Positions 58,747 to 64,000 of a stretch of 64,000 bases of DNA are shown piece after piece. The stretch covers positions 32,077 to 96,076 of the forward strand of contig NZ_JBHUDI010000013.1 of NCBI RefSeq assembly GCF_042678045.1, given 5' to 3'. The notes under the pieces were generated by a model. It made no database searches. It saw only the letters and a list, made by a program, of their open reading frames with translations, and had not been told where the DNA came from. The DNA is from Natrinema amylolyticus_A. Its GTDB lineage: Archaea > Halobacteriota > Halobacteria > Halobacteriales > Natrialbaceae. Position 1 is the first letter of the stretch. Each line of letters opens with the position of its first letter. The translations under genes were made by a program, and so were the position numbers.

Positions 58747-61526
58747 CGGGCGACTCCCGAAACGACCGCACAGAGCCGTGGCATGGCACGTCCACCAGTG
58801 ACGTCCTCGAGACGCTCGAGACTGATGACGATGGGCTGTCGTCCGCTGAGGCGAGCCGACGGCTCGAGGAATACGGGGAGAACGACATCCGCGAGGCAGA
58901 GCGCACGTCGCGTGTCGAGCTCTTGCTCTCTCAGTTTCGAAATCCACTCATGTACCTGCTCGTCGTAGCGGCGCTGCTCTCGCTCGGCGTCGGGCTCTTC
59001 CCGGAGAGTGAACCGAACTACGCCGAAGCCGCGTTCATTGCGTTAATCCTGTGTGTGAACGGGCTGTTCGGCTTCGTCCAGGACTACCAGGCCACGAAAT
59101 CGATCGAGGCGCTTCGTGAACTCGCAAGCCCGAGCGCGATTGGTATTCGTGATGGAACCAAGCAGTCCATCGATGCAAAACAGCTTGTGCCTGGTGACGT
59201 GATCTATCTCGAACAGGGTGACGCAGTCCCGGCGGATGCACGACTCCTCGAAGCCGACGGGCTGCGGACAAACGAATCCGCGCTCACGGGGGAGAGTACG
59301 CCGGTCGAGAAGAATCCGGAAGCCGTCGATGACGACACGCCACTGGCCGAACGGCGGGATATGGTCTATATGAACACGACCGTCGTGAAAGGGCGCGGGA
59401 GAGCCGTCGTCGTCGAGACCGGTATGGCGACGGAGGTCGGCGGGATCGCAACTCAGCTCGGCGAGTCCGAAGACCGACAAACCCCGTTCGAGGCGGAAGT
59501 CAAACAGCTCGGAACGCAAATCGGCGCTCTCGTCGCCGTTCTCATCGTTCTCGTTACCGTCGTCCAGTTTCTCTTTACCGCGACGGGTATCGTCTCGGTT
59601 CTGCTCGTCAGTATTACCCTGGCCGTCGCGGGAGTCCCGGAGGGGTTGCCTGCGGTAGTAACGTTTACGCTCGCGCTTGGAGCCCGAAAGATGGTCGATC
59701 GAAACGCCCTCGTCAGACGACTCCCAGTCGTCGAGAGCCTCGGATCGACCGACGTCATCGTCACCGACAAAACTGGAACGCTCACCGAAGAACGGATGAC
59801 GGTGACACGCCTCTACACTGCTGGAACCATCGTCGAGCCCTCCGAGATCAGTCCAGTCTCGGCCGACGGGAACGGAGGGGGCCAGCGAACGGATACTCGG
59901 CACAGCCAGGACATCGAACAGGCACTCGAGTGGCTGCTCCGATGTGGTGCCGCGTGTAACAATGTGGAGCGAACTGAGGAAAACGAGTACAGGGGCGAGC
60001 CGACCGAAGTCGCGGTCCAGCGAGTGGCAGATGACGCTGGTGTCGACCGACCCGGAGAGCGGATACGCGAGATTCAGTTTTCGTCGGAACGCAAACGGAT
60101 GACGGTACTCGTCGACAGCGACGATCCAACTGCCTACATGAAGGGTGCACCGGAAGTCGTGCTCGAGCGGTGTGACCGCATCCTCGAGGCTGGAGGTGTG
60201 TGTGAGCTTACTGATGCGAAACGACAAGACGTCCTCGAGCGAACCCAGTCGTTTGCGGGTGACGCGCTCCGAGTGCTGGGGTTCGCATCGAAGACGATCG
60301 ACGATCCAGACGCGGATGCGGACCAGATCGAGAACGGGATGGTGTTTCTCGGTCTCCAGGGAATGCTCGATCCGCCACGTGCGGAGGTCGAACAGGCAAT
60401 TGCCGACTGCCAATCCGCCGGGGTTCGTCCCGTCCTGGCGACAGGCGACAACCTTGCTACTGCCAAGGCGATCGGCGAGCAGATCGGGTTCGATCCGGAA
60501 GGCGCGCTTACGGGCAGCGACATCGACGACCAGTCGGACGACGCGTTGCGCGACACCGTCGAAGAAGTTGATATCTTTGCACGAGTCACGCCGGACCACA
60601 AAGTCCGGATACTGACTGCGTTACAGGAGAACGGCCACAACGTCGCAATGACCGGCGACGGCGTCAACGATGCGCCCGCACTCACACAGGCCGACGTCGG
60701 GATCGCCATGGGGAATCGTGGGACCGACGTCGCACGGCAGGCGTCGGATATGATCCTCCGTGACGACAACTTCGCGACGATACGGGACGCAATCGAAGAG
60801 GGGCGCGGCATATTCGAGAACGTTCGAAAGTTCGTCAACTACCTCGTTTCGACTAACACCGGTGAGGTCCTGGTGGTCTTTTTCGGTGTCCTTCTCGGGA
60901 GTCTGCTGTTTCCCGAGCGGTTTACGGGAACCTCCCAGGCACTGATTCTGACTCCCGTCTTGATCCTCTGGATCAACCTCGTCGCTGATACGCTGCCGGC
61001 GCTCGCTCTCGGAGCGGATCCACATGCTGCCGGACTCATGGAGCGGCCCCCGAGACCGTCGGACGAAGGCGTGATCAATACACGTGTGCTCGTATCGATC
61101 GTCACGATCGCCGTCTTGCTGGCGCTCATCGGTCTTGGGCTTTTCTTTTATGGTCTCGAAGCCACCGACTCGCTCGTCCGTGCACAGACGCTTTTGTTTA
61201 CCTTTATCGTTGTCGGGGAGATGATCCGGATCTATGTCATTCGATCCCGATACGGTCTAACCCTTGGCTCTAATCTGTGGTTATTGGCTGCTATCGGGTT
61301 CTCGTTTCTCCTCCACCTGACAGTTCTGTACACACCAGTACACGACTTTTTCCAGGTCGTTCCGCTCGCCGTTCACGAGTGGGGGTGGATCGGCGTTGCC
61401 TTCGTCGCGTTCCTTCTTCTCAACGTCCTCACGTCTACCGTATATGACCGACTTTTCGATTCGTCGATGTCAAACGGACACCTGGGAAATGAGGACTATC
61501 AAAAGCGAGACGACAAGCAACAATAA
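58743..61526 (+). CDS. P-type cation ATPase (type II, Ca2+-ATPase-like)
   Basis: A 927-residue pump starting MTGDSRNDRTEPWHG; the upstream frame is another reading. Cation_ATPase_N at about residues 14-80, TGES of the A domain at about 182, PEGLP in M4 at about 298, the phosphorylated DKTGTLT at about 342, KGAPE of the N domain and GDGVND near 640. Ten membrane helices. The M4 motif points to Ca2+ or Na+/K+-type transport, not heavy metals. It exports or moves cations at the expense of ATP. Confidence 0.9.
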   Translation: MTGDSRNDRTEPWHGTSTSDVLETLETDDDGLSSAEASRRLEEYGENDIREAERTSRVELLLSQFRNPLMYLLVVAALLSLGVGLFPESEPNYAEAAFIALILCVNGLFGFVQDYQATKSIEALRELASPSAIGIRDGTKQSIDAKQLVPGDVIYLEQGDAVPADARLLEADGLRTNESALTGESTPVEKNPEAVDDDTPLAERRDMVYMNTTVVKGRGRAVVVETGMATEVGGIATQLGESEDRQTPFEAEVKQLGTQIGALVAVLIVLVTVVQFLFTATGIVSVLLVSITLAVAGVPEGLPAVVTFTLALGARKMVDRNALVRRLPVVESLGSTDVIVTDKTGTLTEERMTVTRLYTAGTIVEPSEISPVSADGNGGGQRTDTRHSQDIEQALEWLLRCGAACNNVERTEENEYRGEPTEVAVQRVADDAGVDRPGERIREIQFSSERKRMTVLVDSDDPTAYMKGAPEVVLERCDRILEAGGVCELTDAKRQDVLERTQSFAGDALRVLGFASKTIDDPDADADQIENGMVFLGLQGMLDPPRAEVEQAIADCQSAGVRPVLATGDNLATAKAIGEQIGFDPEGALTGSDIDDQSDDALRDTVEEVDIFARVTPDHKVRILTALQENGHNVAMTGDGVNDAPALTQADVGIAMGNRGTDVARQASDMILRDDNFATIRDAIEEGRGIFENVRKFVNYLVSTNTGEVLVVFFGVLLGSLLFPERFTGTSQALILTPVLILWINLVADTLPALALGADPHAAGLMERPPRPSDEGVINTRVLVSIVTIAVLLALIGLGLFFYGLEATDSLVRAQTLLFTFIVVGEMIRIYVIRSRYGLTLGSNLWLLAAIGFSFLLHLTVLYTPVHDFFQVVPLAVHEWGWIGVAFVAFLLLNVLTSTVYDRLFDSSMSNGHLGNEDYQKRDDKQQ

Positions 61527-61565
61527 TCCGTTGGAACAACCGTCTTTCTAATTTCAGGCGCTAAT

Positions 61566-61606
61566 CCCAAGGAGCGAGCGCAAGCAAGTGAGTAGGGTAG
61601 TTCATC
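61566..61606 (+). mobile_element. Solo IS200/IS605 right-end remnant
   Basis: CCAAGGAGCGAGCGCAAGC and AAGTGAGTAGGGTAGTTCA correspond to the inverted 63943-64000 sequence. No TnpB gene is attached; the sequence sits 40 bases after the ATPase stop and could serve as its terminator. Confidence 0.5.
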
Positions 61607-61644
61607 CTGCAAGGATTAACTCATTTCCCGTTGAGTCACCGTTC

Positions 61645-62088
61645 ATGGGACCAATCCTATTGGCCACTGATGGCAGCGAATACGCCAGACAAGCGGCCAA
61701 ACGGGCAATCGAACTCGCAACAGATCGCGGGGTGGCGCTGCATGTCATCTGTGTCGTCGACCAGCGTCGCTTCGACGATACCGCCCTCAGTTCGGCGGAA
61801 CTGGCGACGATCTACGCTGCCGATCACGCCGCAATATGTGTCGAAGAGATCGTGGAGATGGCAGCAACAGAAGACATTCGCGTCGTGGGAGACACTCGAC
61901 ACGGAAGTCCACACGATGTCATCCTCGAGTACGCCGACGAAGTAGACGCAGAAATCATCGTTGTCGGAGAACATGGCAACCACACAGAGCACTTCTCGGG
62001 GGTTCGTCGGAAACTCCTCGAGGAGAGTGATCGGGAGGTTCGCATCGTCGAAGGGACTGGTGGGAAAATCATGGAGGAGTCTGGATAA
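61645..62088 (+). CDS. UspA-type universal stress protein
   Basis: 147 residues from MGPILLATDGSEYARQ; the frame is open from 61588 through IS debris. The usual ATP signature is altered (GEHGNHTEHFSGVRRKLLEES), lacking the second glycine, so nucleotide binding may be lost. It lies 51 bases before the PHA synthase gene, probably in one transcript. Confidence 0.8.
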   Translation: MGPILLATDGSEYARQAAKRAIELATDRGVALHVICVVDQRRFDDTALSSAELATIYAADHAAICVEEIVEMAATEDIRVVGDTRHGSPHDVILEYADEVDAEIIVVGEHGNHTEHFSGVRRKLLEESDREVRIVEGTGGKIMEESG

Positions 62089-62139
62089 CACAATGGCGAG
62101 ACAGTGCACCTCAGAAACCACGTTCACGAGAGGACGACT

Positions 62140-63798
62140 ATGACCTCGGACGAACACCAGCAATGGCCACCATTCGAGGTCCTTCTCTCGGCCCAGCAGA
62201 CGGCACTCGAAGCGACCACAGATGTCGTTCGCAAAGCGACTGTCGCCCAAGACCGGATCCAGGACGCCGCGTCTGCAGGTGTCGGTCAGACCCCGAGTGA
62301 AGTCGTCTACACGGAGAACAAGCTCGAGTTACTCCGTTACGAGTCACTTACCGAGAACCAGCATCAGATTCCGATTCTCATCGTTTACGCCCTCATCAAC
62401 CGACCGTATATCCTCGATCTCCAAGCAGATCGATCGATCGTCCGCCGACTGCTGGAAGCCGGTCACGACGTGTACCTCATCGATTGGCACGAGCCGTCAC
62501 ACCTCGATCAACGGCTCGGACTCCAAGACTACGTCAACCGCTACATCGACAACTGCATCGACGAGATACGCAAGCGATCGGATCAGGACGCCGTCAACGT
62601 CCTTGGCTACTGCATGGGCGGCACGATGTCGGCCATCTACGCCGCGCTCCATCCGGAGAAGGTGAATGCACTCGCGCTGATGGCAACCGGCCTGTACTTT
62701 GACGACACCGGTGGCGTCCTCGAGCTGTGGGGCGACGAGGACTACTATGATCCGCGGACAGTGACCGACACGTTCGGAAACGTCCCTGGGGAGTTTCTCG
62801 CTACCGGCTTCGATATGATGGACCCGGTAGCAAACAACATCACGAAATACGCACAGCTGTCCGATCGGCTCGAAAACGAGGATTTCGTCCAAAACTTTGC
62901 GCGAATGGAACAGTGGCTCTCCGATAGCGTCGACGTCGCTGGTGCAGTCTATGCTGAGTTCCTCAAAGAGATCTATCAAGACAATCTCCTCTACAAGAAC
63001 GAACTGACCATCGACGGCGAACACGTCGACGTCACGAACATCGATATGCCCCTTCTACAAATCGTTGGTGAATATGATGTTCTCGTTCCGCCAACGGCAA
63101 GCAAACCGTTTAACGATGCCGTCGGGACTGCTGACGCTTCAACCATCGAATATCCCAGCGGCCACGTCGGTCTCGCGATGTCCAACGGGGCTCATCGCGA
63201 TCTCTGGCCCGAAGTCGCCGAGTGGTTCCTCGAGCAATCCGAGCAGCCAACACTCGCAGCCGTTATCGGTGACGGTATCGAGGAAACGCTCGACATCGAC
63301 GTTGAAACGGATGTCACGGTTGGAGACGTCGACGAACTGGAAATCGTCCTCGCGGACGACGACGGTGAGATCGAACGTGGGATAGTCGCTCGTGACGCGA
63401 CAGCTATCGAGACGTTTCTCGAAGACGCGCTCGGTCATGAAATCGGTTTGAATACTGGACCACAGGGGATCGCTGTCGAAGTCGAAACCGGCGAGGGAGT
63501 CGAGACGGTGGGCGTTGAGAACGTCAGCGAGGCGACTCGTACCGAAGTCGAAGAGGCCGCTGACGAGGTCGCTGTCGCTGCCCCATACTCGTACGATCTT
63601 GATGATGTTGGAGGAATCGGACCGGTATATGCTGAACGGCTTCGATCCGCAGGAATCGAATCAGTCTCCGAACTTGCTGTCGCCGACAGTACACACGTCG
63701 CGACGGCCGCTGAGACCACCGAGGAACTGGCAGAGAGTTGGATTGATCGGGCCCAGAAACTGATCGGGGTAGAGGGATCGAATAAGAGAGACCAATGA
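62140..63798 (+). CDS. phaC: Class III PHA synthase PhaC with C-terminal helix-hairpin-helix extension
   Basis: A 552-residue protein. VGQTPSEVVYTENKLELLRYE at about residue 50 and the lipase-like box GYCMGGTM (nucleophile Cys near residue 164) mark haloarchaeal class III synthases, which join hydroxyacyl-CoA into polyhydroxyalkanoate. The catalytic Asp is in GEYDVLVPP, the His in PSGHVGL. After about residue 365 there is a long acidic tail and then DDVGGIGPVYAERLRSAGIESVSELA (about 490-520), a helix-hairpin-helix. No phaE is adjacent. The frame to 62104 is longer but MTSDEHQ is the sensible start. Confidence 0.88.
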   Translation: MTSDEHQQWPPFEVLLSAQQTALEATTDVVRKATVAQDRIQDAASAGVGQTPSEVVYTENKLELLRYESLTENQHQIPILIVYALINRPYILDLQADRSIVRRLLEAGHDVYLIDWHEPSHLDQRLGLQDYVNRYIDNCIDEIRKRSDQDAVNVLGYCMGGTMSAIYAALHPEKVNALALMATGLYFDDTGGVLELWGDEDYYDPRTVTDTFGNVPGEFLATGFDMMDPVANNITKYAQLSDRLENEDFVQNFARMEQWLSDSVDVAGAVYAEFLKEIYQDNLLYKNELTIDGEHVDVTNIDMPLLQIVGEYDVLVPPTASKPFNDAVGTADASTIEYPSGHVGLAMSNGAHRDLWPEVAEWFLEQSEQPTLAAVIGDGIEETLDIDVETDVTVGDVDELEIVLADDDGEIERGIVARDATAIETFLEDALGHEIGLNTGPQGIAVEVETGEGVETVGVENVSEATRTEVEEAADEVAVAAPYSYDLDDVGGIGPVYAERLRSAGIESVSELAVADSTHVATAAETTEELAESWIDRAQKLIGVEGSNKRDQ

Positions 63799-63820
63799 AT
63801 AGATCGCGTTGTAGAGCCAT

Positions 63821-63943
63821 GTGAACTACCTTGCCTACTCGCCGCCTTCGGCGGCTCCTTGAGGCAGGGGCTTCCTGTTTCCACGACGCGACTTACAGAC
63901 ACAGAAAGCGTGTCCACCGTGGTCGCAGTCTCCGCAGGCGTTG
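63821..63943 (-). mobile_element. TnpB tail and right end of an IS200/IS605 element
   Basis: The minus-strand frame TVDTLSVSVSRVVETGSPCL then KEPPKAASRQGS is the C-terminal tail of haloarchaeal TnpB. It contains the hairpin CGCCGCCTTCGGCGGC (63840-63855) and ends at GGTAGTTCAC (63821-63830 inverted). The rest of the gene has been replaced by the next element. Confidence 0.6.
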
Positions 63944-64000
63944 TGAACTACCCCACCCTACTCGCTCGCTTGCACTCGCTCCTTGAGGGAGGGGCTTCCT
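63943..64000 (-). mobile_element. Right end of an IS200/IS605 element continuing past the window
   Basis: GTGAACTACCCCACCCTACT, the hairpin-forming CGCTCGCTTGC and CTCCTTGAGGGAGGGGCTTCC form a complete right end, inserted within the older TnpB tail. The orientation implies a TnpB gene on the minus strand beyond base 64000, whose guide (omega) RNA would be encoded here. Confidence 0.55.

Overview
The window is haloarchaeal chromosome or megaplasmid sequence: GC-rich, acidic proteins, many adjacent start/stop overlaps, haloarchaeal families (Bat-type HTH_10 regulator, DUF6360-like protein, haloarchaeal EF-1A) and halophile insertion sequences. The gene set, including a lysyl oxidase homologue, fits Natrialbaceae (Haloterrigena/Natrinema-like), but the genus is an inference. 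There is an assembly gap at 54651-54685. I saw no rRNA, no tRNA and no CRISPR array.

Layout. 1-5543: an aerobactin/schizokinen-type siderophore operon (partial IucA/IucC synthetase, IucB-type acetyltransferase, IucD-type N-hydroxylase, second IucA/IucC synthetase, MFS transporter). 5.5-12.6 kb: a saccharopine-dehydrogenase-like reductase, a decayed patch (TnpB tail, PAC2 remnant), a carotenoid oxygenase, a Gln-rich protein, EF-1A away from its usual operon, and a CBS-domain protein. 13.4-21.8 kb: five paralogous SDRs of the mycofactocin-coupled type, an OYE/FadH-like flavoenzyme and an acyl-CoA synthetase, probably an oxidative catabolic locus. 22-28.5 kb: DUF2237, a rhodanese/metallo-beta-lactamase fusion, a siroheme nitrite/sulfite reductase with a DUF6360-like partner, an isochorismatase-type hydrolase and small zinc-ribbon proteins. 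28.5-29.6 kb: a gene-free stretch with two elaborate palindromic structures. 29.7-37.1 kb: a Bat-like regulator beside an acyl-CoA operon (CoA-transferase A/B, DUF35, thiolase) and a sodium:solute symporter with small membrane partners and an SDR. 37.5-45.3 kb: lysyl oxidase homologue, a cysteine-free family-4-like uracil-DNA glycosylase, UspA, AI-2E family and other membrane proteins.

45.5-55.4 kb is the most remarkable part. A formate/nitrite transporter gene is split by a 9170-bp unit (45613-54782) that has perfect 17-bp terminal inverted repeats, an exact 8-bp target duplication (ATCGTCTT) and one IS5-type transposase at its right end. Inside lie about 8 kb of cargo: a second IS5-type element, two DUF1254/DUF1214 secreted proteins, a secreted HAD-type phosphatase, a cupin and small zinc-ribbon or membrane proteins. 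The cargo genes are bracketed by at least seven copies of a roughly 28-bp imperfect palindrome, and four of them start with copies of one promoter/Tat-leader module. This looks like a cassette-like array grown inside an insertion sequence.

55.4-64 kb: CNNM/CorC-type protein, tandem UspA, P-type Ca2+-ATPase-like pump, UspA, and a class III PHA synthase carrying a C-terminal helix-hairpin-helix extension, ending in nested IS200/IS605 (TnpB) remnants. Two families of small palindromic MITE-like repeats are scattered through the window; in three places their tip forms the stop codon of the adjacent gene.
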